A DNA stretch of 36,499 bases from Bacteroidota bacterium (GCA_018816765.1 JAHIUX010000034.1:1-36499); one strand, 5' to 3'. Positions 16,801 to 25,012 are shown, counted from the first letter of the stretch. Made by a program: numbers and translations. The notes: generated by a model from the letters alone, not told the origin.

Positions 16801-18218
16801 GCACACGCGAAAGACTGCGACCTGTGTTGCTTACTGCCATGGCCGCTGCCATGGGATTCATGCCGATGGCAATTTCAACCTCGGCAGGCGCCGAAGTGCA
16901 GCGACCGCTGGCTACCGTTGTAGTTGGTGGCCTCATTACAGCTACCCTGCTGACAATGATCGTGCTGCCTGTATTGTTTTGTGTTTTTGAAGGCAAAACC
17001 AGGAAACGCAAGCCGGGCAAACTGCCCAAGACAGTGCCGATGTTGTTGCTGATCCTGTTGCTGCCGGTTGCCCTGCTGGCACAAAAGCCGACCTTGAGCC
17101 TCGACAAAGCCATCGAAACAGCGCTTAGCCAGAATGCCGGACTGAAGGCAGCTGACAGCGAAGTGGAACAAATGCGACAAATGGCAGGCGCTGCGTACAA
17201 CATCGATAAAACACAGCTGTATTATAACTTCGATCATAACAACATTGCCGAAAACGATCAGCCACTCAAAGTGTGGGGTATTCAACAGACCCTGCAGTTC
17301 CCGGGTGTGTATGTGGCACAGCGAAAACAGGCCCGGCAAAACCTCATGAAACAGGAATACCTGCGTTCACGCGAGAAAAGTGAGCTGATAAAACAGGTAA
17401 AGCTGGTTTACGACAAGCTCCAATACCTCCATCAGCTGAAGCGATTTTACCAACAGCTCGACAGCAACCTGATGGCATTTGCACTGGCTTCGCAGCGGAA
17501 TTATGAACTGGGCGCTGCCGGAAAACTCGATTACCTGACAGCTCAGGCCAAACAACGTGAAAGCATGTTGATGCTCCGGCAGACAAACAACGAGCTGGCT
17601 GCCGCTTACAGGCAGCTGAAAGCGATGATGCAAACAGAAGACGATGCAGAGGTTGTGGCCGATGCGTATGAAGCTGTCGCGTTGGTGTTGACTGATTCGG
17701 TGATCAACCAGGCAAAATACTATTATTCACTCGTTGCCAAAGTGTCCTATTACGATTCCAGAATCGAGCTGAACAGGATGTTTCCTGATTTGCAGCTGGA
17801 GTATTTTCTTGGAACAAACAACAGTCCCGGGGCAAAGACATACAGCGGATTTCAGGTTGGCCTTGCGATCCCGCTCTGGTTCCCGGCCCAAAGGGCAGCT
17901 TTCAGATCAGCCTCATTCATGGCCGAATCTGCACGCTTGAAGGCGATTAACCAGGGTTTGCTCATCGATAGCAGAAAAGAGCAGCTGATGTCGGACCTGG
18001 CCAGCAGCCAGTCGCAACTCGACGATTATAAGGTGCATGGCAAGCTGCTGGCTGAAGAAATCCGGCACACCGCCGTTCGTTCATTCGAAACCGGTCAGAT
18101 CAACGCCTTCCAGTACATCCAGGCCATTGAAAGTGCCATCAGTCTGCACATAGGCTATTTGCACAAGCTGCATGCATACAACAGCACCGTGATTGAACTT
18201 AACCATTTCAACTTTTAA
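13890..18218 (+). CDS. CzcA/CusA-type heavy-metal RND pump fused to a TolC-like outer-membrane factor
   Basis: The first about 1045 of 1442 residues form a complete heavy-metal RND pump: NIPIGAVPDVTNNQVQV near the start, and D400-FGIII-D406-GAVIIV-E413 in the fourth membrane helix, the D-x5-D-x6-E proton-relay pattern of CzcA-like pumps, with repeated helices to about residue 1040. After a basic linker comes a signal-peptide-like segment (LLLILLLPVALLAQ, about 1050-1065). An OEP/TolC-type coiled-coil domain follows to the end (LSLDKAIETALSQN, YELGAAGKLDYLTAQ, FETGQINAFQYIQAIE). Such pump-factor fusions are known in Bacteroidota. The adaptor gene follows. Exported metals are probably divalent or monovalent transition metals; which ones cannot be told. 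Confidence 0.92.
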   Translation: MINRIIEASLGNKLIVLLATATMAGFGLFALLNIPIGAVPDVTNNQVQVITTSRNLSTLDVERFITYPVELEMANLPGLVEIRSVSKFGLSVVTIVFKDNIGTYLPRQLIAERIQSASENIPQGFGTPFMGPISTGLGEIYQYILEVDSAHRGQYTATDLRTIQDWLVRRQLSGIPGVVEVNTWGGYLKQYEVALNPNQLKAMNISIEEVFTALEKNNSIVGGGYIEKTNQSYFIRSEGLIGSIDELNQIVVGERNGAIIRVGDIARVNFGSATRFGAITANGEGEKVLGQVMMLKGANSNQVISDVKERVAEVQQNLPEGIHINGFLERSALISKTTATIAENLILGCLIVIFVVVLLLGNMRSGLVIASVIPLSLLFALSMMYVFGVDANLMSLGAIDFGIIIDGAVIIVEFIAYQISRNSSEIMRLTGGERQAMIDKITLKGTKKLTRSAVFGQLIIIIVFIPILSLTGIEGKMFGPMAQVFTFALLGTMILGFTYVPVVSSMFLKPAEQKSNVSTRLLDLLNRAYEPSISWALSHKKMVLILALGLLTVSAFVFSRMGGEFVPTLDEGDFVIQPVFKTGTTLSNTIELTTHIEKILKTFPEVDQVVSRIGAAEVPTDPMSMEESDIIITLKPPKEWVSAKSKDELADKFKEALMIIPGIDFEFTQPIEMRFNELITGTRADLAIKIFGEDLDVLNKTALKIKSLIEHIDGASDVIVEKTAGLPEMSITYNRTKLALYGLNVDDVNKVISMAFAGSKAGEIFEGEKRFDLVIRYQKEFRNEMAHLRNTFVPLPSGGQVPLSEVADVKFAKGPAKISRDNTHRRIVVGVNVRNRDLESVVKDVRQLIAANIVLPDGYSIDYGGQFENLRSARARLMIAVPIALLLIFTLLHLAFGSFLEALMVYTAIPLSAVGGIWLLWLRDLPFSISAGVGFIALFGIAVLNGIVLIEHFKELRNHGFTDTRQLIIQGTRERLRPVLLTAMAAAMGFMPMAISTSAGAEVQRPLATVVVGGLITATLLTMIVLPVLFCVFEGKTRKRKPGKLPKTVPMLLLILLLPVALLAQKPTLSLDKAIETALSQNAGLKAADSEVEQMRQMAGAAYNIDKTQLYYNFDHNNIAENDQPLKVWGIQQTLQFPGVYVAQRKQARQNLMKQEYLRSREKSELIKQVKLVYDKLQYLHQLKRFYQQLDSNLMAFALASQRNYELGAAGKLDYLTAQAKQRESMLMLRQTNNELAAAYRQLKAMMQTEDDAEVVADAYEAVALVLTDSVINQAKYYYSLVAKVSYYDSRIELNRMFPDLQLEYFLGTNNSPGAKTYSGFQVGLAIPLWFPAQRAAFRSASFMAESARLKAINQGLLIDSRKEQLMSDLASSQSQLDDYKVHGKLLAEEIRHTAVRSFETGQINAFQYIQAIESAISLHIGYLHKLHAYNSTVIELNHFNF

Positions 18219-18256
18219 TTAAACCACAATTAGCAATACGCTCATTTAATATCTCA

Positions 18257-19447
18257 ATGAAAATGAACAATATAGAACACTTTGGCAGATTTGTTTCACA
18301 GGCAGGAAAAGGCCTGAACCTGCTGCTGGCAATCGGTATATTTTGCGGCCTGTTTGCATGTTCATCAGGTGAAGAGGCAGCAAAAAATGCTGTTGAGGAG
18401 GTGGATCGCTCCCAAATCTTCATCACGAAAATGCAGTTTGCCGATTCACAAATGAAGCTCGGCAACATCTTCGATACGGTGTTTCATCAGCTGATCAGTG
18501 CCAGTGGCTATGTGGATGTCCCTGAACGGAATAAGGCGGTGTTGGGGAGTTATTTTGGTGGCAAGGTGGCCACAATTTATGTGGTGACCGGCCAGGAAGT
18601 GCAGCAAGGCCAGTCGCTGATCGCCATCGAAAACCCGGATATCCTCGATATACAACAGGATTTTATTGAAACACGGGCACAGGCTAAAAACCTGCAGGCT
18701 GTTTACGAACGGCTAAAACTGCTTGCCACCGACAATGTAGGATCGCAAAAGGAGCTTCAGCAGGCAGAATCGGAATTTGTCATGGCGACTGCCCGGCAGC
18801 AATCGCTGGAAGAAAAGCTGCGGTTGATGCAGATTGATCCGGTTAAGCTTCATGCAGGCAGCATGAGTGCCCAAACGATCATCAGGGCGCCGTTTTCAGG
18901 TTCGGTGGCACAAATCATGACCACTACCGGTCAGTGGCTGAGCGAATCGGATCCTGCAATTGAACTCATCAACACCAGCCGCTTCATTGTGCGGATGAAT
19001 GTGTTCGAAAAGGACCTTTCCTATCTGAAAGTGGACCAAACCGTCCACATCATGCTTCCCGACAGGCCAGATTTGCCCTTCATCGGACAGATCAGCCACA
19101 TCAGCAAAAAAGTAAACCTTCAGCAACGCACTGCTGTTGCCATGGCCACGATTGCTGAAGGTGCGACAGAAGCAATGCTTCCCGGAATGTTCGTGAATGG
19201 CAATGTCGAAGTGAGCGACCTCGAAGTGGCCTGCCTGCCCGAAGACGCGGTTGTGGATATCGATGGAAGGTACTTTGCCCTGAGCCTCCTGCGTGAAGAA
19301 GCTGAGCAGTTTGTGTTCAAAAAAGTGGAGGTTTTCCCGGGCAGAAGCATGGGAAAGATGACAGAGATTACGCGTGCTGAAGCGTTTTCGCCCGAAACAC
19401 AGTTTCTTGTCGCTGGGGTGTTTCAGCTGCTGAAAGCAGAAGAGTAA
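18257..19447 (+). CDS. RND efflux periplasmic adaptor lipoprotein (CzcB/CusB type)
   Basis: This 396-residue lipoprotein carries a signal peptide with lipobox LFAC (Cys35). A barrel-sandwich/lipoyl half follows (KVATIYVVTGQEVQQGQSLIAIENPDI, around residues 95-123), then a coiled-coil hairpin (about 130-190), the second lipoyl half (IIRAPFSGSVAQIMTTTGQWL) and beta-barrel and membrane-proximal domains. This is the standard membrane fusion protein plan that bridges pump and outer-membrane channel. The start is the ATG at 18257 (a second ATG two codons later is possible). It is 38 bases downstream of the fused pump, so the operon makes a whole tripartite exporter from two genes. No dedicated metal-binding N-terminal motif is evident. 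Confidence 0.9.
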   Translation: MKMNNIEHFGRFVSQAGKGLNLLLAIGIFCGLFACSSGEEAAKNAVEEVDRSQIFITKMQFADSQMKLGNIFDTVFHQLISASGYVDVPERNKAVLGSYFGGKVATIYVVTGQEVQQGQSLIAIENPDILDIQQDFIETRAQAKNLQAVYERLKLLATDNVGSQKELQQAESEFVMATARQQSLEEKLRLMQIDPVKLHAGSMSAQTIIRAPFSGSVAQIMTTTGQWLSESDPAIELINTSRFIVRMNVFEKDLSYLKVDQTVHIMLPDRPDLPFIGQISHISKKVNLQQRTAVAMATIAEGATEAMLPGMFVNGNVEVSDLEVACLPEDAVVDIDGRYFALSLLREEAEQFVFKKVEVFPGRSMGKMTEITRAEAFSPETQFLVAGVFQLLKAEE

Positions 19448-19540
19448 ATGATCAAACGACCATGTGTCGGGGGCCTTTGTGAATTTCTAAAGGGATTTTT
19501 CAACAAACCGAAGACTTCCTGATGACTGTTTCGCGCCGCG

Positions 19541-20080
19541 CTATTTGATGTACCTGGCCAATTCGGCTTTTTTAGCTGCATATTCTTCGGGGGTAATCAG
19601 ACCCAGATCGAGTTTATCCTTTGCCTTTTTCAGCGCAGTGAGCGCTTCATCGCTTGTCATTCCAAAGGAGATGACCTCGCCTGTTTCGATGGCATTTTCG
19701 AGTTGAATGCTGTAATTTGACAGTCCTGTAATGCCCTTGCTTCTGACCGAAACAAAAAAGCCAGAGCGTTTGGTGCCAAACACCGAAAAACGCTTGATCT
19801 CCGTTTCCTGACCACTCGAAGCGGCAGTGAGCTGGGTGATAGCCAGGATGAAGCCATCGCCTTCAGTGATGAAGGAAAAGGTCTGGCCGGCAGATGGCAC
19901 CCCAATTTTTATTCTGTCGCCGATGTTGTAAACGGCTCCATCCTTGCTGATATAGGAAGTAAATTCACCTTTAGGTTTCAGTCCTTTTTGTAAGTCGCTG
20001 TAGGTGATTTGTTGTGAAAGTGCAGCCATGCTAATGAGCAGGCTTAATCCGATGCCAAGAAAATAGCTTGCAGTTTTCAT
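19541..20080 (-). CDS. Secreted protein with C-terminal SHOCT-like domain
   Basis: This 179-residue protein has a signal peptide (MKTASYFLGIGLSLLISMAALSQ). The middle is beta-rich (residues about 35-140) and of no family I recognise. The last about 28 residues (LKKAKDKLDLGLITPEEYAAKK) match the SHOCT short helical pattern, often found at protein termini and thought to mediate oligomerisation. It is convergent with the efflux adaptor gene and not obviously functionally linked to it. Function unknown. Confidence 0.7.
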   Translation of the reverse strand: MKTASYFLGIGLSLLISMAALSQQITYSDLQKGLKPKGEFTSYISKDGAVYNIGDRIKIGVPSAGQTFSFITEGDGFILAITQLTAASSGQETEIKRFSVFGTKRSGFFVSVRSKGITGLSNYSIQLENAIETGEVISFGMTSDEALTALKKAKDKLDLGLITPEEYAAKKAELARYIK

Positions 20081-20180
20081 TTATTGCAGGTTAAGTTGTG
20101 TATTTGGTTCTTCCGGATTGCTGCTAAAGTCGCATCGACCCAACAGGTACCGGTAAACCGAAAGTACGACAGCCATAAAC

Positions 20181-20217
20181 AAATCCGGGCCTGCTGAATC
20201 GGCAAGCCCGGTGTTTT
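20181..20217. terminator. Hairpin terminator between the T9SS repeat protein and the SHOCT protein
   Basis: CCGGGC (20185-20190) pairs with GCCCGG (20206-20211), with an inner TGC/GCA stem and TTTTTT at 20213-20218 on the plus strand. On the minus strand the stem is followed by ATTTGTTT. Position suggests it ends the minus-strand transcript from 21844-20303, although the better U-run is on the plus strand. Confidence 0.6.
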
Positions 20218-20302
20218 TTATTTAATGTAATGATTTTCTGATTATTTGACCTCTAAAAGGATCTTTGAACCTCAGTTTGCGCGTCATTGATAAGTATGAC
20301 GG

Positions 20303-21844
20303 TTATCTCAATACGATTTTGCCAGTACGGCTTCCATTTGTAGTTGTCAGGGTATAGGTGTACAAGCCGGCCTTAAGTCTGTCGACAGGCAGGCTCATTT
20401 CAGCAGTGAATTGTGCCGAAGCAACGCGTCGGCCGGTAATATCGAAAAGCTTGAAATGACAGCTATTGCTGCCCGAACTGCAAACAATATTCACGTGATT
20501 TGTAGCAGGATTGGGATAGATCACAACAGTAAAGGCAGGTATTTCCGGAACATTGACAAGGTTTGATTCGGAAAAATAGAAATTAATTTTATCTGTCGTG
20601 AACCATTCAGCATTGATCTGATCCCAGTCAAAATTAGCAAGTTCGTTAATGAGATGAGTGAACATTTGCTCGTCTCCTTCGCCTAAATCAGGCAGCACCA
20701 AATCTTCAAAGCTGTAATTATTGTCATAGTTCATCGTTCCTTTGGTAGCATAAATCCATTGCATCGAAAATGGGTCCCATTCCGATCTTGTGTGCATAAT
20801 CAGGTTCAGAAAATCATCAAATTCCAGCTCCTCTTTGCTTAGGTATACCCAGTCCTCAATAGCAGGTTCCCAGTAGGAGTCAATATGCATTAGCGGCATT
20901 CCATTTTCATGATAAAAATACTCACTCAGGTAGGTGTTCATCCATTGTTCCGCATCAATGTCCCAGGTATAATCCTGGTTTTGAGTTTCCATACCCAATG
21001 CATTATATTCATGAACCCTTTTGATCTCATTGATCCACAGGCTCAGGACAGGATCCCAGGCAAAACGTATGTGCTGAAGTTCCAAGCCATCAGTTGAATA
21101 TTCATAGGTGGTTTTATTATACTCAAGCCAGTCTGAGGCCAATAAATCCCAGAAGTACCTTGTTTGGATCAAAATCAGATTATCGGTATTGTATTCATAC
21201 AGAAACCGCTGATCGCCGAGCCAATCACCTGATTCGGTGTCCCACTGGAATTCGGTGTATGTGATGAGGTTGTCATTTCCGTCGTAAGTTGATTCCGACT
21301 TGCCACTCGGGAGCCATAGGCTTGCATCAGGTTCCCAGGTGTAAAAAATGAGGCTGCTCAGGTTCCAGTTGGCATCATAAGCATACACGTTTTTGCCAAT
21401 ACTTAGCCACACAGATGTTTCCGGATCATACACCTTGCTATTGAATTCGGTCAGGTGGTTGCCATCGTCGTAAGTGTAATCATATTTGTAAACAGGAAGC
21501 CACCCTGCTGGTTCAGTAATCATCCCATAAACGATAAACAGGGTTTGCTTGCCGGATGCATTGTACGCAAAAGCCTGTTTCATCAACGGGCCCCATTCAT
21601 CCATATCGTTCAGACCTTCAATGATCAATGAATCAAGTTGTTGTTTAAAATAGCCAGGTGCGGCACGATGCGACATTTGCCTGATCCTTTCCGCGAAGGG
21701 ACCACAATAGGAATACGCAGCCAAATCATGGGTTTTAACTTTCATTTGCATGGCAGATTTACCTAACAATTTAGCTGGCTGGGGTGATTGTGCGTATGCT
21801 AAACAAACACACAGACCAAATAATAATGTAAGGAGTTTTTTCAT
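20303..21844 (-). CDS. T9SS-exported protein with aromatic about 35-residue repeats
   Basis: This is a 513-residue protein from the ATG at 21844, where a clear signal peptide begins (MKKLLTLLFGLCVCLAYAQ). A longer frame upstream adds 35 residues that do not look like a leader. Residues about 110-420 hold around nine repeats of a YxYdxxgnxxxxxxxxWDxxxxxW pattern, about 33-35 residues each, reminiscent of YD-type beta repeats. The C-terminus is a type A T9SS sorting domain: VVIYPNPATNHVNI, then LFDITGRRV, DRLKAGLYTYTL and a basic end KIVLR. It should cross the outer membrane through the T9SS and be attached or released at the surface. Binding partner unknown. A terminator follows. Confidence 0.85.
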   Translation of the reverse strand: MKKLLTLLFGLCVCLAYAQSPQPAKLLGKSAMQMKVKTHDLAAYSYCGPFAERIRQMSHRAAPGYFKQQLDSLIIEGLNDMDEWGPLMKQAFAYNASGKQTLFIVYGMITEPAGWLPVYKYDYTYDDGNHLTEFNSKVYDPETSVWLSIGKNVYAYDANWNLSSLIFYTWEPDASLWLPSGKSESTYDGNDNLITYTEFQWDTESGDWLGDQRFLYEYNTDNLILIQTRYFWDLLASDWLEYNKTTYEYSTDGLELQHIRFAWDPVLSLWINEIKRVHEYNALGMETQNQDYTWDIDAEQWMNTYLSEYFYHENGMPLMHIDSYWEPAIEDWVYLSKEELEFDDFLNLIMHTRSEWDPFSMQWIYATKGTMNYDNNYSFEDLVLPDLGEGDEQMFTHLINELANFDWDQINAEWFTTDKINFYFSESNLVNVPEIPAFTVVIYPNPATNHVNIVCSSGSNSCHFKLFDITGRRVASAQFTAEMSLPVDRLKAGLYTYTLTTTNGSRTGKIVLR

Positions 21845-22139
21845 GGCGGTTTGTTTTAATGAAACATTATTCTCTTTTGGTGCTTCGCGGGTATGAAGCA
21901 AACCCTGCCAGGCTAAACATCCGGTTTTGGTGTGGCCAGCCGATAGCAAAGCACTGACAGCGTATAATTACCTGATGTACGTCGCAAAAACCGATGTAAA
22001 TATACGCATTAAACGAATGAAATACAACACCTTAGTGCATATTTTTGTTTTAATCATGGATTGTTTCGGTTCGGGGCTTAGGTGAATGCACAAAATACAG
22101 CAGCTGTCAGGCAAACACCAACTGATTGACTGAAAATAA
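21845..22139. other. Divergent intergenic region
   Basis: No gene, RNA or exact TAnnTTTG element for the minus-strand repeat protein was found here. A short extension of its reading frame (to 21949) is open but is judged untranslated leader. The right end merges into the promoter of the small lipoprotein gene. Confidence 0.4.
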
Positions 22140-22170
22140 TTGTTAGTTACAGCCAGAATTGCGATCTTTG
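22140..22170 (+). promoter_or_regulatory. Promoter of the small lipoprotein gene, possibly leaderless
   Basis: TTG (22140-22142), 20 bases, then GATCTTTG (22163-22170), one base off TAnnTTTG. Only four bases separate this element from the ATG at 22175, so transcription would start at or very near the start codon. Confidence 0.5.
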
Positions 22171-22174
22171 ATCC

Positions 22175-22639
22175 ATGAAAATAAAATGGGTTATCGGAGC
22201 ATATATTTTAACGATTCTCCTCGGTTTTACTGCCTGCAAAAAAGAAAAGGCTTCATGGGTGTGGTGTAATGACTGCACGGTGGCAGATGTCGTGGGTTCG
22301 TTTGAAGGCACCGGAAAGTACCTCCATGTGGATGACAGCCTGACCCTCGAAGACCAACCGGTTTACCTGAATCTTGAAGCCCAGGATGCGGGTTATATCG
22401 GGGCACAGGTTGGTGTGATCAACCGCTTTGCGACAAGCATCTCAGGAAAGTACAACGATACCTATTATATGAGCTTTACCACCAGCACTGAAAGTTTGGA
22501 TTTCAATATTTTACGTAATGGCACAGCGCTCAAGATGGTGGGAACGGCAAAGCATTTTTACCTCATCGACATCGGTGGACAAGAAGTGAAGGTGGTCACC
22601 GAAATGCTCGATTTTGAGGTACTGCGAAAAATGAATTAA
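22175..22639 (+). CDS. Small putative lipoprotein, function unknown
   Basis: This 154-residue protein has a lipoprotein signal (ILLGFTAC, Cys21) followed by a lysine-rich start and a CNDC pair at residues 31-34. The mature part is predicted beta-rich (GKYNDTYYMSFTT, LDFNILRNG, VKVVTEMLDFEVL), consistent with a small beta-sandwich or lipocalin-like domain, but I recognise no family. It stands alone between divergent and convergent neighbours. Confidence 0.7.
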   Translation: MKIKWVIGAYILTILLGFTACKKEKASWVWCNDCTVADVVGSFEGTGKYLHVDDSLTLEDQPVYLNLEAQDAGYIGAQVGVINRFATSISGKYNDTYYMSFTTSTESLDFNILRNGTALKMVGTAKHFYLIDIGGQEVKVVTEMLDFEVLRKMN

Positions 22640-22715
22640 TGCGGTGCGGCTTGCCGTAGCAATTAACCATGGCAGCGAATCAGGCATCAAAACCTATTTG
22701 TGATTAAACCGAAAT

Positions 22716-23816
22716 TTACCTACTGTTCAGCTGGTCCATGGCATAGGCATAGGCACCGATAGCCACAGCCGAGGAGGTCCCAAGGCGGCTGATACCGACG
22801 CCCACCTTCTTCGATGGATCGTACCAAACTTCTTTTTGGCTGAAAGGCACCCTGATCATCGTTCCTGTTTTGGCCACAAATTCGGCAATCCCTGCATGGC
22901 TTTCAAGGTTACAGGCGGTGATTTCGAGCCGGCTGACCGTATGACCCTGCAGATCGGTGAATGGTTTGTTGAGCTGCTCCACGATCATATTCAGGTAAAG
23001 GGGCCAGGCACCCGATAATCCGCCACCAATCACCACCAGCCCGTCGATGAGCGTCAGGGCATTGGCAATGGTGTCAGCAGCCACTTCTGCCATCTCGTGA
23101 AAAGCACTGATGGCAGCCTGTCTGTTGCCGGGCATGCTGCCGGCAGCAATTTCATAAATCTGCTGCGGTTCGGGACACAGATCGGGCTGAATGCCGGTTT
23201 CGAGGCAGAAGTTGCGCTTTATGCCACGGATCGACACGCTGTCTTCGGCACTTGTCTGGGGATAGCGGAAATTGCGCATGCGGTTGATTTCACCTGCTGC
23301 TGAATTGTCGCCTCCAAGGAGTTTTCCGTCACAGACGATGCCACCACCAAGGCCGGTGCCAAAGGTGAGGCCGATGAGGTTGTGGTAACGTTTGGGGTTT
23401 CCTGCCCTTTCGAGCAGGAGGTTTGTTTCGGGCAGCAAGCCTGCGAGGGCTTCACCATAAGCAAACAAGTCGCCGTCGTTATTGATGAAAACCGGCACAT
23501 TGAACTGCTCTTCGAGCATGGCTTTCAGCGGCACACCACCCCTGAAATGGGTCAGGTTTTCGAGGTCGCCAATGATGCCGTTTTCGTAGTCGGCCGGACC
23601 AGGGAAGCTGAAACTGATGGCCAGCGGATCCTGTCCTGAGAGCTGTTGCACCTGCCGGAAGCCCCGGGTGATTTTCTGCAACACCTCATCAAGGGTGTCG
23701 GCAGCCGAAGGAAGGGTAAAGGGCTGAATAATTTCGCGGGCATCGGCCACGGCCGTAAATTTAAAGCCGGTACCCCCGGCATCAAGGACAAAAACAGCTG
23801 TATTTTTTTTAGACAT
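22716..23816 (-). CDS. ROK-family sugar kinase-like protein, lacking the zinc motif
   Basis: This 366-residue cytoplasmic protein has the ASKHA phosphate-binding motif DAGGTGFKF (residues 12-20), the NNDGDLFAYGE catalytic region (about 117-127), the GTGLGGGIV loop (about 153-161) and the adenosine-site GGGLSG. These mark a ROK/glucokinase-type fold. The zinc-binding CxCGxxGCxE signature of typical ROK proteins is absent; the equivalent region reads CLETGIQPDLCPEP after a long insertion. There is no N-terminal DNA-binding domain, so it is an enzyme rather than an NagC-type repressor. Substrate unknown. Confidence 0.8.
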   Translation of the reverse strand: MSKKNTAVFVLDAGGTGFKFTAVADAREIIQPFTLPSAADTLDEVLQKITRGFRQVQQLSGQDPLAISFSFPGPADYENGIIGDLENLTHFRGGVPLKAMLEEQFNVPVFINNDGDLFAYGEALAGLLPETNLLLERAGNPKRYHNLIGLTFGTGLGGGIVCDGKLLGGDNSAAGEINRMRNFRYPQTSAEDSVSIRGIKRNFCLETGIQPDLCPEPQQIYEIAAGSMPGNRQAAISAFHEMAEVAADTIANALTLIDGLVVIGGGLSGAWPLYLNMIVEQLNKPFTDLQGHTVSRLEITACNLESHAGIAEFVAKTGTMIRVPFSQKEVWYDPSKKVGVGISRLGTSSAVAIGAYAYAMDQLNSR

Positions 23817-23920
23817 CGGAGCAGTGATTTAGCGCAGTAAATGTAGTGATTTGCGGGTTTGGAAACGAATTCATTACTACAAAAAATGATTACGCACTGG
23901 TGTGTCCAGCACTCCTTTGG

Positions 23921-24484
23921 CTACCGGTTCAGGCAACAGCTGTGATGGATAGAATACACCGCTCCGGCGGGCTTAAGCACGCTTTCATACAGGTGAAACT
24001 GATCCACTGATGTATGCAGGTAATTTTGGTCGGGCAGGCTTTCGAAAAAGTGGTGGAATGCGGGTTTGTCGTGAAGGAAACGGATGCGGCCGAGGGTGAG
24101 GTGAGGTACCAGGTTTTGTCTGTCGCGCGCATACCCGATCTGATCCATGGCATCGAGCACGGTGTTGGCCAGCAAGAGCAAGGCTGGGTTTTCAGTCGCC
24201 GGACCTATCCAGATCACCCTGGGCTGGTAGCGGCTGCCAAACAGGCCATGCTTATCGAAACTAAGGCTAAAAGGCTTGTATCCGGCAACTGCCTCATCGA
24301 GTGCCTGCGCGATGCGGGGGATGTTGGCTGCGGGTGTTTCGCCGATGAACTTCAGGGTGAGGTGTAGCTGGGCCGGATTCACCCATTTGATGTCCTCGTG
24401 ACGCAAATTGGCTTGCAGCAGGCTAAAGAAGTCTAACAGGGGCTTTTCAGCCTGCAGGTGTATGGCAACAAAAAGGCGTTTCAT
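23921..24484 (-). CDS. thpR: RNA 2',3'-cyclic phosphodiesterase (2H family)
   Basis: This 187-residue protein has the two histidine motifs of the 2H phosphoesterases: HLTLKF (residues 41-46) and HLTLGR (about 128-133). The start MKRLFVAIHL is typical of ThpR/LigT. It hydrolyses 2',3'-cyclic phosphate ends of RNA. The start is the ATG at 24484. It is separated from the ROK gene by about 100 bases on the same strand, and no operon role is evident. Confidence 0.9.
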   Translation of the reverse strand: MKRLFVAIHLQAEKPLLDFFSLLQANLRHEDIKWVNPAQLHLTLKFIGETPAANIPRIAQALDEAVAGYKPFSLSFDKHGLFGSRYQPRVIWIGPATENPALLLLANTVLDAMDQIGYARDRQNLVPHLTLGRIRFLHDKPAFHHFFESLPDQNYLHTSVDQFHLYESVLKPAGAVYSIHHSCCLNR

Positions 24485-24621
24485 TGATATAATTTGAAAA
24501 CTGGGCTTGCAAACCTAGTTATAAAATGCGTCGATAAGATGCAGATTACTCACAGCTGAGGCAATTTCCTGAGAATACGCCGTTTTATTGATGAGCCCAT
24601 TGGCATAAATGAAAACCATCT

Positions 24622-24903
24622 TCATTTTTCGGGGCCGATGACCAGATGAAAAGAGTGAATGTCAAGAAAGTGCATTACCCTAAGTTTTCCTTTGCAGTTT
24701 TTAAGTTGTTTTTCAATTTTCATGGCATCCGCTCTTGTAGTAAGAGTCTTGAAAGCAAAAATCTCCCATGGGATATACTTAGCGGTATATTTCGAATACC
24801 CAGCGTTGTGATGAGCTATGCGCTTATCAAGGTCATTCGTCTGACCAAAGTAAAATCGGCCATCTTTAATTGACACAATCACATATACATAAAATGTTTC
24901 CAT
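24622..24903 (-). CDS. Single-domain GIY-YIG nuclease-like protein
   Basis: This 93-residue protein begins at the ATG at 24903 (METFYVYVIVSIKDG). The open frame continues upstream through the tRNA gene and is not coding there. The GIY and YIG pair is present as YVYVI and FYFGQT (residues 4-20). The catalytic arginine is in DKRIAHH and the glutamate in KIEKQLK, matching the small YhbQ/UPF0213-like class. The gene starts directly after the U-run of the tRNA-Ala terminator hairpin. Role unknown; relatives are found as stand-alone DNA-repair or mobile nucleases. Confidence 0.85.
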   Translation of the reverse strand: METFYVYVIVSIKDGRFYFGQTNDLDKRIAHHNAGYSKYTAKYIPWEIFAFKTLTTRADAMKIEKQLKNCKGKLRVMHFLDIHSFHLVIGPEK

Positions 24904-24933
24904 AAAAAAAAGACTGATTCTGTTGTGAATCAG
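24904..24933 (-). terminator. Terminator hairpin behind tRNA-Ala
   Basis: On the minus strand CTGATTC pairs with GAATCAG (24933-24927 and 24920-24914) around a 6-base loop, followed by TCTTTTTTTT. The U-run ends at the base before the GIY-YIG ATG, so read-through or partial termination may set expression of that gene. Confidence 0.8.
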
Positions 24934-24938
24934 CCTTG

Positions 24939-25012
24939 TGGAGAATAACGGAATCGAACCGATGACCTTTTGACTGCCAGTCAAACGCTCTAGCCAACTG
25001 AGCTAATTCCCC
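24939..25012 (-). tRNA. tRNA-Ala (anticodon GGC)
   Basis: The cloverleaf is complete. The acceptor GGGGAAT pairs with ATTCTCC and includes the G3-U70 wobble that identifies alanine tRNAs. The D-arm is GCTC/GAGC, the anticodon stem TTTGA/TCAAA has loop CTGGCAG, and the T-arm carries GGTTCGATTCC. The discriminator is A (24939). The CCA end is not encoded. A promoter lies 12 bases upstream and a terminator just downstream. Confidence 0.96.

Noticed and set aside
19448-19500. Terminator after the efflux adaptor gene
   Set aside because: Only a 5-base stem (CCTTT/AAAGG) with a long loop before ATTTTT; too weak to call.
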